This document shows, in pieces, positions 16,902 to 26,081 of a DNA stretch of 64,000 nucleotides; the stretch's first letter is position 1; the number at the start of each line of letters is the position of its first letter. A program made the position numbers and the translations under genes. The stretch spans positions 46,762-110,761 of the forward strand of contig CAXXGE010000039.1 in assembly GCA_963677915.2 (NCBI GenBank), read 5' to 3'. The DNA comes from G963677915 sp963677915 (GTDB taxonomy: Bacteria; Bacillota; Clostridia; Lachnospirales; Vallitaleaceae). The notes below the pieces were generated by a model that was not told the origin of the DNA, made no database searches, and saw only the letters and a program-made list of their open reading frames with translations.

Positions 16902-16930
16902 AAAACACCTGACATAAGCCAGGTGTTTTT
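16902..16930 (+). terminator. Intrinsic terminator of flavoprotein gene
   Basis: AAACACCTG (16903-16911) and CAGGTGTTT (16920-16928) followed by T residues, five bases after the stop codon. Confidence 0.85.
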
Positions 16931-16993
16931 CAATGAATTTCATTATTATTCTTCTCCTTAGTTTATTTAAAGGAAGCTTTAGCCGCTGCCCTA

Positions 16994-17797
16994 TCATCTT
17001 CTGAAAAAATTTCTCTCATTTTCCTGTTGCAATGTAAATCGGTTTCGATAGAATTGTATTGCTGAAATAATTATCAGAACAGCCATACCAGTAACTGCAG
17101 TTACTCGTAGCATGAAGAATTCCCCCACAAAGCCTTCTGATGATTTCAAGGACTGGGATATACCCCAGTAGGCCCAGGCAACAGGCAGCGGCAGGAAAAC
17201 ATTCCGAATCCTAAGCAGCACGAAAAATACCAATACGACCGAAACAGCAAGGGTAATCACAGCCCAGATTTCGGCATCGATGCCAAAGCCGTCCCATTCG
17301 ATTTTCACCAGTGCCGCAGCGACATTCACCACCGTTGCAATGAACAGCCATCCCGTATACAGCCCAAAAGTCATAGGCAGTAGGATCTGACTTGACACAT
17401 GATACAGCCTCAGTCTCGTCGAAAGCATTGCCAGCGTGATGACAAGTCCAAAAATGAAAAGTACGGACAGTTCGATCTGAACATACGAAAAAGCTACAAT
17501 CCAGGCCATATTAAGGATACACGACAGCCTGAAAAGATTCGAAATCCCATCAACCGCATTTCTATAGAACGGATCGTTTTTCTTTACAATCATGACAACA
17601 ACTGAGATTAGCAGCAAGGAATAGATGACACTCCAGATGCTGAAGGTAAATGGACTCGGCGTAATCAGCGTCGTATACCTATCGGATATCTGCTTCTGGT
17701 CAAGCCCATTGATATATCCAAACGCACCCATCGTATTCACAAACAGCGTCGCTGCCAAAAAGAGCCCATTAAGCCATGCACTTTTTCTCTTTTCCAT
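16994..17797 (-). CDS. TspO/MBR-related membrane protein
   Basis: 267 residues with about eight hydrophobic segments. SPFTFSIWSVIYSLLLI near residue 48 resembles the tryptophan-rich TspO/MBR signature (P-x-x-x-F-x-x-VW), and AWAYWGISQSL lies near the C-terminus. It is longer than canonical TspO (~160 residues), as in the related clostridial proteins. The ligand is unknown; porphyrins are bound by classical TspO. Last gene of a likely three-gene membrane-protein operon (AI-2E family, YihY, this gene). Ribosome binding site GAGGAGG. Confidence 0.7.
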   Translation of the reverse strand: MEKRKSAWLNGLFLAATLFVNTMGAFGYINGLDQKQISDRYTTLITPSPFTFSIWSVIYSLLLISVVVMIVKKNDPFYRNAVDGISNLFRLSCILNMAWIVAFSYVQIELSVLFIFGLVITLAMLSTRLRLYHVSSQILLPMTFGLYTGWLFIATVVNVAAALVKIEWDGFGIDAEIWAVITLAVSVVLVFFVLLRIRNVFLPLPVAWAYWGISQSLKSSEGFVGEFFMLRVTAVTGMAVLIIISAIQFYRNRFTLQQENERNFFRR

Positions 17798-17818
17798 GTT
17801 GGAATCCTCCTCGTATAA

Positions 17819-18709
17819 TTATTTTCGGGACCATGGCAGTTTCAGTTCAAAGTCTTCATATTTAGGATTTACGGCACCCTCTGCGAGGTAGTCCACGGTG
17901 GCATTGATTTCCCCACCAATCAAAATGATCAAACTGCTCAAATAGATCCAAATCAGCAGCGCAATGATACCGCCCAAGCTGCCGTATATTTTGGAATAGT
18001 TTCCGAAGTTGTTGACGTAAACGGAAAAAGCAAGCGAAATGGCCGACCAGCCAACAGCTGCAAAAAGCGCGCCAGGCATGACACGTTTCATCTTCAATGT
18101 GAGCTGTGGCAGATATTTGTACATCAGCGCCAGCGAAAGAATCATGACAGTCAGAGCCAGCAGGATACTGAGCAGTCTCCAAAGCACGTTGAATGCAGCA
18201 CTTGCGTCCAGCGAATCGAGGATGAGGCTTATAAGCAGTTGACCGAAAATCAGTAAAAAGAGGGCCAAAAGAATCATCACAGCCAAAACCAGTGTAAACG
18301 CCAGTGCGATCAGTTGGGTGTGCCACCATGGTCTGCTACCGGTTTGGTCATAGGCTTTGTCCAAGGCTTTCATTATGGCTTTTATGCCTTTGCTGGCAGC
18401 GAACAAGGTGGTCAGCATACTGAACGAAAACACGATTCCACTGTTACTCGCAACAGTTTCCTGAATGACATTCAATACAGCCGAGCCAGTGTTTTGTGGC
18501 ACGAACTGCATCAGCTGATCCAAAAAAACTTCAGAGGACAATGAAGTATAGCTCAAAATGCTTATCAGGAAAATAAGGAACGGGAAAAAAGACAGGACTA
18601 GAAAATAAGTCATTTGGGCCCCCAGCGCAGTCACTTCATCGTCTTTGATTCTGATGTAGAGCTGGGTTATGAATCTGTACCATTTGGGGCGATTGTATTT
18701 TCCAGGCAT
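17819..18709 (-). CDS. YihY/BrkB family inner-membrane protein
   Basis: 296 residues, six predicted membrane segments. The N-terminal stretch ALGAQMTYFLVLSFFPFLIFL is the family hallmark, and the C-terminal half has PGALFAAVGWSAISLAFSVYV and GSLGGIIALLIWIYLSSLIIL. The physiological role of the family is not settled. The gene starts 13 bases after the AI-2E family gene stops, its ribosome binding site (GAGGTG) overlapping that stop. Confidence 0.9.
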   Translation of the reverse strand: MPGKYNRPKWYRFITQLYIRIKDDEVTALGAQMTYFLVLSFFPFLIFLISILSYTSLSSEVFLDQLMQFVPQNTGSAVLNVIQETVASNSGIVFSFSMLTTLFAASKGIKAIMKALDKAYDQTGSRPWWHTQLIALAFTLVLAVMILLALFLLIFGQLLISLILDSLDASAAFNVLWRLLSILLALTVMILSLALMYKYLPQLTLKMKRVMPGALFAAVGWSAISLAFSVYVNNFGNYSKIYGSLGGIIALLIWIYLSSLIILIGGEINATVDYLAEGAVNPKYEDFELKLPWSRK

Positions 18710-18721
18710 ATGATTGACACC

Positions 18722-19813
18722 TCACCGTTTTTTATATGCTTCAATCCGTTCCGTGGCCAGTTTCAACAAGACAGCAGTCAGCGGTACGAACAGCACCATA
18801 CCGATGGCACCGAACAGGGATCCGCCGATGGTGACAGCCAATATAACCCAGAAAGGCTTAAGTCCAACAGATGACCCCAGTATCTTCGGGGATACGATGA
18901 TATTGTCGATTTGCTGGGCTCCCAGGATGATAATCAGCAGAACGACCGCTTCCCAGAAACCTGCCAAAACCGTCAGGAAAAGACAGGGGATGGTCCCTAA
19001 TAGGGGTCCAATATAAGGGATGATATTGGTAATGCCTATGATGAACCCAATCAAAGGGGCATAGGGGATTTTGATGCCTGCGGGACTGATTAGGTTGATC
19101 AGTAAAATCAATAGCGTGACAATGATACCTAAAATGAAGCAGGTGTACAGCTTGCCAATCAGGAACTTCTTGAAGCTGTTATCGAACAATTTCATGATAT
19201 GGAAAAAATGATCCCCGAATTTGTCCGGTAAAAAAGCGCGAGATGCATCCTCTATAGCGTCTCCAATGTTGTCGTGGCCTTTCAGTGCATGGAAAGCCAT
19301 GATAGCGCTGAGAATCAATATGAAAAAGGCTTTCAGGAAGTCCTTCACAGAAGTGATGATTTCAAAAGAATAGTTCATCACATAATCGCCGACAGACCGC
19401 AAGTAGTCACCCATGGCAGTCAGGAAGGCACTGAGACTGCTGGTATCAATAAAATAGGTAATAACGGGCAGCTTGGAAACGATTTCCAGAAACTGTTCAT
19501 TGTTTTTCGGCAGGTTATTACTGATGGTCCGGATGCTGTCGACAAGACTGGGTACAATAAGGCTGACAAAACCAGCAATGATCAGTATGACGATGATAAA
19601 AGCACTTGCAACACAAATGGTGCGATTCATCTTCGTGTGACGCTCGATGAAATTGACAAGGGGATTAATAAGATAAATGATAATCAGCACATATAAAACC
19701 GGTTTCAGACCACCGATGATCCAGCTCAAGCCGTCCTCAAGAAAAAAGAACTTGACTGAGAGCATCAGAAGAAGCGCGAATGAAAAATATATGGCAAAAT
19801 TTTTACGGCTCAT
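18722..19813 (-). CDS. AI-2E family transporter (permease)
   Basis: 363 residues with about eight membrane segments and the family pattern. An N-terminal pair of helices (VLYVLIIIYLINPLVNFIER) leads into a central soluble stretch, then PYAPLIGFIIGITNIIPYIGP and LGAQQIDNIIVSPKILGSSV near the C-terminus. The family includes the TqsA exporter and Na+/H+ antiporter-like members, so a substrate cannot be given. First gene of the operon with yihY-like and tspO-like genes. Confidence 0.9.
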   Translation of the reverse strand: MSRKNFAIYFSFALLLMLSVKFFFLEDGLSWIIGGLKPVLYVLIIIYLINPLVNFIERHTKMNRTICVASAFIIVILIIAGFVSLIVPSLVDSIRTISNNLPKNNEQFLEIVSKLPVITYFIDTSSLSAFLTAMGDYLRSVGDYVMNYSFEIITSVKDFLKAFFILILSAIMAFHALKGHDNIGDAIEDASRAFLPDKFGDHFFHIMKLFDNSFKKFLIGKLYTCFILGIIVTLLILLINLISPAGIKIPYAPLIGFIIGITNIIPYIGPLLGTIPCLFLTVLAGFWEAVVLLIIILGAQQIDNIIVSPKILGSSVGLKPFWVILAVTIGGSLFGAIGMVLFVPLTAVLLKLATERIEAYKKR

Positions 19814-19834
19814 TTAACCACCCCTTTTGATTTA

Positions 19835-19863
19835 ATGATAAACAATTGAGCGGGATTTAACAA
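19835..19863 (-). promoter_or_regulatory. Promoter of the AI-2E/YihY/TspO operon
   Basis: Minus strand TTGTTA (19858-19863), 17-base spacer, TATCAT (19835-19840). Confidence 0.6.
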
Positions 19864-19884
19864 GAGGGCAAATAGTTCAAGCAA

Positions 19885-19935
19885 AAGAATAAGCACCGGC
19901 AAAGCACTCTGATCCGACTGCTTATACTGGTGCTT
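19885..19935 (-). terminator. Terminator of the mechanosensitive-channel-like gene
   Basis: AAGCACCGG (19891-19899) and CTGGTGCTT (19927-19935), one mismatch. On the minus strand the stem is followed by ATTCTTTT. Confidence 0.65.
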
Positions 19936-19953
19936 AGTTTAATCTAAAGGATA

Positions 19954-21150
19954 TTATTCATCCTTTTTTGTTTTTTCAAGCCTTTTCATGGTCATAGCTG
20001 CGAAGTCTCTTCCACCGATACCGAAAGCGATTGCAAAGGCAACTGCAAAGGCGCTCAAAAGAATGATGAATGCCGCATTGACGATTGAAGTAGCGATGTT
20101 CAACTGACTCAAGGTCATAAGCACTGCTATGATAAGAATGACAATTTTTGCTGTAACCGCAAGCACCTTGGCATCATTGAGCTTTTTAAGAATAAGGTTT
20201 TCAACCCAGCTCGAGAGCACTACAGCTACACCCATGATAATCACAGCACTTATTGCGAGAGGCAGGTAAGCAATGATGGCTTCACCAACCAGAACCAGTA
20301 CCTGAAGCTGGATGACACTCAATGCTTCGACGATGAACAGAATGACGATAATATATTTCACTATGGCACCGATTGCTTTGGAAATCGAGAAGTCTTTCAT
20401 CTTTCCGCTTTCGGCAGGCATCACTTTTGCTGCATATGTGTCCAGGCCGACACCCATCAGTATATTCACAAGCAGCTTCTCCACAATATTCGCAATGAAT
20501 ACGCCAATCACCACAATTGCTATGGCGACAAAGATATTAGGCAGGAAGGAGAAGATCCTGTTCAGCATCTCAATAGCCGGGTTGGAAATCGCAGTGATAT
20601 TCAGCACCTGAAGTGCGGCTATCACAACCGGAATCAAGATGAAAATATAGATAATGTACGCAATGACCGAGGAAATCGCGGATTCTTCAGACGGCTCGAT
20701 ACCGGCTTTCACCTGGATTGTATCGACTTTAAGGCGCTTGAGGATTGGTTTGACCAGCTCTCTAATGATTCTCGCAATAAAGAACCCTATCACAAGTATG
20801 ACAATAGCGGCCAGGATATTGGGCACATAGTTCAAGAATATGGATATGAAGTTGGTAATCGGCGAGGAAGCGTCCTGCATGCCAAGCCGTGAAAAAATGC
20901 CAGGCATGAACAGCAGGAAAACGATAATATAGACAAGTTTTCCTATGAATTCCAGGGAGCTGTCCGTGGACTCGTCGACTAGACCCAGTTTGTTTGTCAG
21001 TTTTTCAAGTTTCAGGCGTTTCAGTGCTTTGATTACGATGCCTTTGGCTACGGAAGCCACCACGAATGCAAGTATCAGGAGCAATACAACTACAATCAGT
21101 GTGGGAATTCCACTTAAAAATGTGTTAACCATTTGAATCAAACTGTCCAT
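19954..21150 (-). CDS. Mechanosensitive channel-like protein with repeated conserved TM helices
   Basis: 398 residues, at least eight hydrophobic segments, with a repeating pattern of a membrane helix followed by a basic amphipathic stretch (FIARIIRELVKPILKRLKVD; FIANIVEKLLVNILMGVGLD; GIVIKALKRLKLEKLTNKLG). This matches the 'conserved TM helix' (PF05552-type) family related to MscS. The end, FAIAFGIGGRDFAAMTMKRL, resembles the MscS pore-proximal motif. Probably a small-conductance pressure- or turgor-sensitive channel. AAGGAGG precedes the start; it has its own promoter and terminator. Confidence 0.8.
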   Translation of the reverse strand: MDSLIQMVNTFLSGIPTLIVVVLLLILAFVVASVAKGIVIKALKRLKLEKLTNKLGLVDESTDSSLEFIGKLVYIIVFLLFMPGIFSRLGMQDASSPITNFISIFLNYVPNILAAIVILVIGFFIARIIRELVKPILKRLKVDTIQVKAGIEPSEESAISSVIAYIIYIFILIPVVIAALQVLNITAISNPAIEMLNRIFSFLPNIFVAIAIVVIGVFIANIVEKLLVNILMGVGLDTYAAKVMPAESGKMKDFSISKAIGAIVKYIIVILFIVEALSVIQLQVLVLVGEAIIAYLPLAISAVIIMGVAVVLSSWVENLILKKLNDAKVLAVTAKIVILIIAVLMTLSQLNIATSIVNAAFIILLSAFAVAFAIAFGIGGRDFAAMTMKRLEKTKKDE

Positions 21151-21204
21151 GAATTATTCCTCCTTATGTAATTACTTTACTGTTCCAAGCTACATTTCAA
21201 TTCT

Positions 21205-21234
21205 ATTATAACAATAATCAACTTATAATTACAA
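21205..21234 (-). promoter_or_regulatory. Promoter of the mechanosensitive-channel-like gene
   Basis: Minus strand TTGTAA (21229-21234), 18-base spacer, TATAAT (21205-21210). Confidence 0.6.
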
Positions 21235-21250
21235 CATATTCTTCAAAATC

Positions 21251-23572
21251 TTAATCTTGCATCGCTTTAACAAAAGCTTCTGCCATTACCGGATCGTACA
21301 GCACGCCAGCATTTCGCTCTATTTCTCTGATGGCGTCTTGGCTGCTGATACACGCTCGATAGTGATTGCTGTGGATCATATTGTCATAGGAGTCGATGAC
21401 ACCTAATAATCTGGCAAGCCTGGGGATTTCAAGGCCTTTCAGACCACGCGGGTAACCCGAACCATTCCATCGCTCATGATGGCTCAAGATACACTCGGCA
21501 ATATGAGTAAGTTCATCGATGGATCTGGTTATGTGGTATCCCGTCTCGCTATGGGTTCTGACAACCTCCCATTCATCTTCCGTCAGTTTTGATTTCTTTG
21601 TCAGGATCTTTTCCGGTATATTGATTTTCCCGATGTCATGGAAACGGCAAAGCAGCTCCAGTTCTTCCCGTTCCCTCTTATTCATCCCGAGGACTTCCCC
21701 TGTCATCCTGGCCAAACGAATCATCCGCTTGGCATGTTCCTCCGTCTCGAAGTTTTTACTGTGAAGTGATGTATCAAGAGAAAGGATCACATTCCTTCTG
21801 GTACGCTTTCCATTCAGGATTTTCTCTCTGTACATCATCTGCTCAGCCTGTTTGATGACCAGAAGTATGTTTTGTTCCGGTCGGGTTTTAGCCGCATGTC
21901 CCAATGATATGCTCGGCTGTACAATCTCCTTTTCGGCTGATTCGCATAATGCCGTAATTCTGTTGCAGATATCACTGGCCACACGTTCGTCCGTACCAGG
22001 CAGTATAATAACAAATTCATCGCCGCCCCATCTTGCAACTATGTCTTCTTCCCGACAGGAGCGCTTCACTATGTTCGCCAGTTGTATCAGCAGCCTGTCA
22101 CCCTGGTCATGCCCGAATACATCATTGATTATTTTCAGGCTGTTAACATCACCAAAGATGATGGATAGAGGGAGCAGTCTTTCTGACTCCAGGCGCTTGA
22201 GTTCTTCTTCAAAGAATGCTTTGTTATACAGTCCGGTTGTCTTGTCATGGAAACTGAGATATCTGATTTCCTCTTCCTTGAGCTTCCTTTCCGAAACGTC
22301 CCTGCTGGAACCTACAATCCCCGATACCCTGCCATCCGAAACAATAGGCGTCAGCACTGAATGCATGGTGATTTCCCTTTCACCAACGATAACGGGTGCT
22401 TCAAAGGAAACAGTTTTCTTCGCCTTGATGCAGTGGTAGAAATGCTCCTTGAGCATCGGCTCGGCCAGAGGATCCGACAGCCGCTTCATGACCTCGTCGC
22501 TGTTTCTTGCTGCACTAAGACCGACAAGTTCTTCGACCCTCTCGTTGAAACGATTTAAAGAGCAGTGTCCGCTTTCATCCACGTTCCAGGATATGAGGAA
22601 ATCTTGAGTACCGTTCAAAATGGTTTCGTAATCACTGGCCAGCCTTTGCAGCTTTTCTTCAGCCCTTTTCCGCAAAAGCACGACGCCCGTCTGTCTCGCA
22701 AACAGTTCAACTGTATCCCTGTTCTGCAATGTCTTGTCCTTAGGCATGATCATCAAAAGATTGCCCAACAATTCATCTTTCTGAGAAATCCCGATGATAT
22801 GAACCTGCCCAATGCCGCATGTTTTTTCGATCAGGTAGGCGATCGGCAGAGGTATATGATCAGAAGCAAGGTCGGATAAACTGGAAAATGTCAACAATTC
22901 CTTGGCCTGTATCATCGTCTTTGCAAGATCGTCCAGCTCCCAGGATTGTCCAATAAGTTTGAATCCAAATATGCCCGAAGCCTTCACAATAAGCTCATCC
23001 ACACCTGATATAGCACGCGTGGTCGTCTTCCCTTCAGCGCTGTCATACGTGTTGATTATCGTGAATTTCGCTTCTGATATGGTCGCGAGATTGTCCACAA
23101 CCTTCTGGTAGTCAATTTCTGCAAACGGAGAATCCAGCTGCTGCAGAATCGACCGGTTCAGAATTTCCAGAGATTTCATAATCCTCTTCTGTTCCGATAT
23201 GTCATGAAAAATCGTAGAGAAGTAGCCATACTCATCACTATAAGCTGAGACGCTGTACCACTTGTCCAGATTCCTTGAATACTGTTCGAATCTTATGCTT
23301 TCACCAGATAACGCTACTTTCCCGTAGAGAGCAATCCAATCGACTTCATCCTTGTCGATGTCCTTGAACAATTTCGTTACTCTCTCCCCTGTGATGTCTC
23401 CTCTTTTGACACCCATCAAGTGCTCAAAAGCCTCATTAACATCTTCATATACATAGTCAACCGGTTTCCCACTGCTGTCCAAAATAATCCGATGTCTTGC
23501 AAAGGCAGAAAGCATCTTGTTTATAACCATATGATACTGACCGCCAGCTATGGTACCCTCCTCAATTTTCAT
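21251..23572 (-). CDS. PAS/GAF/GGDEF/HD-GYP signalling protein
   Basis: A ~773-residue soluble c-di-GMP-type sensor. Order: PAS (to about residue 130, ending FHDISEQKR), a GAF-like region (~150-300), PAS (~310-435, ending SSRDVSERK), GGDEF (~440-600) and HD-GYP (~610-773). The cyclase site WGGDEF is intact, and so is the phosphodiesterase site: HDIGKINIPEKIL and HHERWNGSGYPRGLKG. Both synthesis and hydrolysis are chemically possible. No transmembrane helix is seen. The ATG at 23572 is used; a GTG nine bases upstream is possible. It shares domain layout with the gene at 27-29.9 kb, so they are paralogues. Confidence 0.92.
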   Translation of the reverse strand: MKIEEGTIAGGQYHMVINKMLSAFARHRIILDSSGKPVDYVYEDVNEAFEHLMGVKRGDITGERVTKLFKDIDKDEVDWIALYGKVALSGESIRFEQYSRNLDKWYSVSAYSDEYGYFSTIFHDISEQKRIMKSLEILNRSILQQLDSPFAEIDYQKVVDNLATISEAKFTIINTYDSAEGKTTTRAISGVDELIVKASGIFGFKLIGQSWELDDLAKTMIQAKELLTFSSLSDLASDHIPLPIAYLIEKTCGIGQVHIIGISQKDELLGNLLMIMPKDKTLQNRDTVELFARQTGVVLLRKRAEEKLQRLASDYETILNGTQDFLISWNVDESGHCSLNRFNERVEELVGLSAARNSDEVMKRLSDPLAEPMLKEHFYHCIKAKKTVSFEAPVIVGEREITMHSVLTPIVSDGRVSGIVGSSRDVSERKLKEEEIRYLSFHDKTTGLYNKAFFEEELKRLESERLLPLSIIFGDVNSLKIINDVFGHDQGDRLLIQLANIVKRSCREEDIVARWGGDEFVIILPGTDERVASDICNRITALCESAEKEIVQPSISLGHAAKTRPEQNILLVIKQAEQMMYREKILNGKRTRRNVILSLDTSLHSKNFETEEHAKRMIRLARMTGEVLGMNKREREELELLCRFHDIGKINIPEKILTKKSKLTEDEWEVVRTHSETGYHITRSIDELTHIAECILSHHERWNGSGYPRGLKGLEIPRLARLLGVIDSYDNMIHSNHYRACISSQDAIREIERNAGVLYDPVMAEAFVKAMQD

Positions 23573-23658
23573 GCGTATCACATCCCCCTATATTACGAAA
23601 ATTTCCAGAATATTTTACTAATGAAATTATATCACGAATCCTCTGAAAAATAATACAA

Positions 23659-23780
23659 GAAAAGCAGCTTCGCTGCGTTTTGCGAGGCAAATTTCCGCGA
23701 AAGGAAAGTTTCATTGATGACTCATTTGCAAAATACGGATGCTTTAACCGTTTTTGCTCAAGTCGAACTTTCCTTGAACT
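23659..23780. repeat. 122-bp repeat, copy A
   Basis: Differs from copy B (26862-26983) at four positions. Internally self-complementary: AAGGAAAGTT..AACTTTCCTT at the edges, GCAAAATACGG..CCGTTTTTGC inside, and smaller hairpins such as GCAGCTTCGCTGC. Upstream of the HD-GYP gene that starts at 23572. Class not recognised. Confidence 0.85.
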
Positions 23781-23828
23781 AAAAAAAACCGCTTTTCTAG
23801 CAGCTAAGAAAATTAGTGTATCTCAATA

Positions 23829-23979
23829 TTCTATTGTTTGTCAACCTACGATAGAGACTTTCACGCTTTAAGTATCGTACTTATCCATGACACTCTTTAC
23901 AGCAACCATTGCCGAATGGTCCCATATATGGGCAGCCGATGCGAAATACAGCTGTCCTTCAATCCTGAATACACGGATC
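23829..23979. repeat. 151-bp direct repeat, left copy (IS1634-type target duplication)
   Basis: Identical to 25931-26081 as far as I can read. It is part of the sulP pseudogene 3' region and ends exactly where the insertion element begins. Confidence 0.9.
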
Positions 23980-24040
23980 CCCGTCTTTCGAAGTTAGCAC
24001 CATAATTCTTTAGGAGCAAACCTCATATCAAACACCTACA

Positions 24041-24065
24041 AACGCCTTAAAATAAGGCGTTTTTT
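24041..24065 (+). terminator. Terminator-like hairpin inside left end of IS1634-type element
   Basis: AACGCCTTA/TAAGGCGTT around AAA, followed by TTTTT. Such hairpins can shield a transposase gene from outside transcription. Confidence 0.7.
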
Positions 24066-24146
24066 GTTGCTAAAAACACTTGCAAAATTATTTTTTCTGC
24101 GATACAATAATGGTGTTAGTGGTGCTAGTTTTCGATGGAGGTGTCT

Positions 24147-25823
24147 ATGGCCTATTTCCTTAAAAAAACCAAACAGAAAAACAGGACTTATCTTGCTATA
24201 TATGAGAGCTTCTATAACCATGACAAGAAGGGTACTGCTCACAAGTGCTATAAATCTTTAGGGTCGATTGAGACCCATATGAAAAACGGCATTGCAGATC
24301 CTGTTGCTCACTTCCAAAAAGAAGTCGATGCACTTAACAAAGCCAAGAAAGATGTCGGTGTCAGGAAGATTTCCGACAAGTCTCCGATTCTCCATCTGGG
24401 TTACTTCCCTTTGAAAAGCATATTGGAGAAGCTGAAGATCAAGAAGTATGTCGATTATTTCAAGCTCACCAATGACTTTGAATACGATCTTTTCGAACTA
24501 CTCTCTTCCCTTGTCTATGCCAGAAGTGTGCATCCATGCAGCAAGCACAGAACCTTCCACGAGGTATTGCCCAATCTCTATCATTCCTACAACTACTCCT
24601 ATGACCAGCTTCTTGACGGCTTGTCTTTCCTTGGCAACAACTATGAAAAGTTCATAGAACTGTTCACTGCACAGGTAGAAGGTGTGTATGGCATCGATAC
24701 TTCAAAAACCTATTTCGACTGCACAAACTTCTATTTCGAAATCGATAGAGAAGATGACTTCAGGAAAAAAGGTCCAAGCAAGGAGAACCAACATTCTCCT
24801 ATTGTGGGACTTGGTCTGTTGCTGGACAGCCATCAGATACCTGTCGGCATGAAAATGTACCCGGGTAATGAATCTGAAAAACCCATCCTTAGAGATGTCA
24901 TCGATCAGTTGAAAAAACAGAACAACATTACCGGAAAGACGATACATGTGGCAGACAAAGGACTCAACTGCGCCCAGAATATCGCCTTTTCCAAAAGTAA
25001 CGGCGATGGCTATCTGTTTTCAAAAACTGTCAAAGGGCTCTCTGAAAAAGAAAAGGTGTGGGTCCTGCTCGATCAGGATTTCAAAGAGAGGAAAGACACG
25101 AACGGCAAGGTTCTTTATCGTTACAAATCCTGTGTCGACAAGTTCCCCTATACCGTGGAACATGATGGAAAGAAAGTCACTGTTCACCTGACAGAAAAAA
25201 GGCTTCTCACCTACAATCCAACTCTGGCTGCAAAAAAAAGATACGAAATCAACAGAATGGTTGAAAAGGCCAAAGCCTTAACCGCATCCCAGGCAAAGAG
25301 AAAAGACTATGGGGAAACCGGAAAATACGTGAATTTCACTGATGACAAAGGGAACAAGCCTGCTGTAAGCATCAATCAGGATGCCATTGACAAAGATTTG
25401 ATGTTCGCAGGTTATAACCTTCTTGTCACCTCTGAAGTTGAAATGACCGACCTTGACATATATACCACTTACCACAACCTCTGGCGTATAGAGGAGTCCT
25501 TCAAGATCATGAAGTCCGACCTTGATGCACGTCCTGTCTTCCTTCAAAAAGAAGAAACCATCAAGGGACATTTCCTTATATGCTATCTCGCTGTCCTTCT
25601 GGAAAGAATCCTGCAGTTCAAGGTGCTGGACAACCAATACTCCACATCGGAAATTTTCGGCTTCATCAGAAATTTCAAGGCCACTAAAGCTGAGACAAAA
25701 TATATCAACACGACAACTTCCTCTGATTTCATTAATGATTTGTCACACATATTCGGTCTTCCGTTAACGAATTATTTTCTGACGGAGACACAGATAAAAT
25801 CGATATTCAACCATAAAGTATAA
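24147..25823 (+). CDS. IS1634/IS4-like DDE transposase
   Basis: A 558-residue transposase that cuts and joins the element's ends. Catalytic regions are visible: DTSKTYFDCTNFYFE (first Asp region), HVADKGLNCAQNI (second Asp) and the Y-R-E-K signature in TYHNLWRIEESFKIMKSDLD. Length matches the IS1634 family (~530-560 residues). The start at 24147 has GGAGG directly upstream; an in-frame ATG at 24135 overlaps that site and is less likely. The reading frame is intact, so the element may be active. Confidence 0.92.
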   Translation: MAYFLKKTKQKNRTYLAIYESFYNHDKKGTAHKCYKSLGSIETHMKNGIADPVAHFQKEVDALNKAKKDVGVRKISDKSPILHLGYFPLKSILEKLKIKKYVDYFKLTNDFEYDLFELLSSLVYARSVHPCSKHRTFHEVLPNLYHSYNYSYDQLLDGLSFLGNNYEKFIELFTAQVEGVYGIDTSKTYFDCTNFYFEIDREDDFRKKGPSKENQHSPIVGLGLLLDSHQIPVGMKMYPGNESEKPILRDVIDQLKKQNNITGKTIHVADKGLNCAQNIAFSKSNGDGYLFSKTVKGLSEKEKVWVLLDQDFKERKDTNGKVLYRYKSCVDKFPYTVEHDGKKVTVHLTEKRLLTYNPTLAAKKRYEINRMVEKAKALTASQAKRKDYGETGKYVNFTDDKGNKPAVSINQDAIDKDLMFAGYNLLVTSEVEMTDLDIYTTYHNLWRIEESFKIMKSDLDARPVFLQKEETIKGHFLICYLAVLLERILQFKVLDNQYSTSEIFGFIRNFKATKAETKYINTTTSSDFINDLSHIFGLPLTNYFLTETQIKSIFNHKV

Positions 25824-25849
25824 ACGAATCCCAAACTTCCAGACATTCA

Positions 25850-25885
25850 AAAGGCTGTTGCATTTCTGCAACAGCCTTTCATTTT
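25850..25885 (+). terminator. Terminator of IS1634-type transposase gene
   Basis: AAAGGCTGTTGCA (25850-25862) and TGCAACAGCCTTT (25867-25879), followed by CATTTTT. Confidence 0.85.
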
Positions 25886-25930
25886 TCATTAAGTTAGCAC
25901 CATTTTTTAATGTCTGATACCAAAGTCAGG

Positions 25931-26081
25931 TTCTATTGTTTGTCAACCTACGATAGAGACTTTCACGCTTTAAGTATCGTACTTATCCATGACACTCTTT
26001 ACAGCAACCATTGCCGAATGGTCCCATATATGGGCAGCCGATGCGAAATACAGCTGTCCTTCAATCCTGAATACACGGATC
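25931..26081. repeat. 151-bp direct repeat, right copy
   Basis: Second copy of 23829-23979, beginning at the base after the insertion element and continuing into the remainder of the sulP pseudogene. Confidence 0.9.

Larger units (their letters stand above)
23980..25930 (+). mobile_element. IS1634-family insertion sequence
   Basis: A 1951-bp element with one transposase gene. The ends, CCCGTCTTTCG at 23980 and the reverse complement of the right end CCTGACTTTGG, align without gaps at 8 of 11 positions. Terminator-like hairpins stand just inside both ends (24041-24065 and 25850-25885). It is flanked by a 151-bp duplication; long variable duplications were described for IS1634 itself in Mycoplasma mycoides. 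Confidence 0.85.

Noticed and set aside
23659..23780. c-di-GMP riboswitch in the 122-bp repeat near HD-GYP genes
   Set aside because: The GEMM core segments and tetraloop receptor are absent on both strands.
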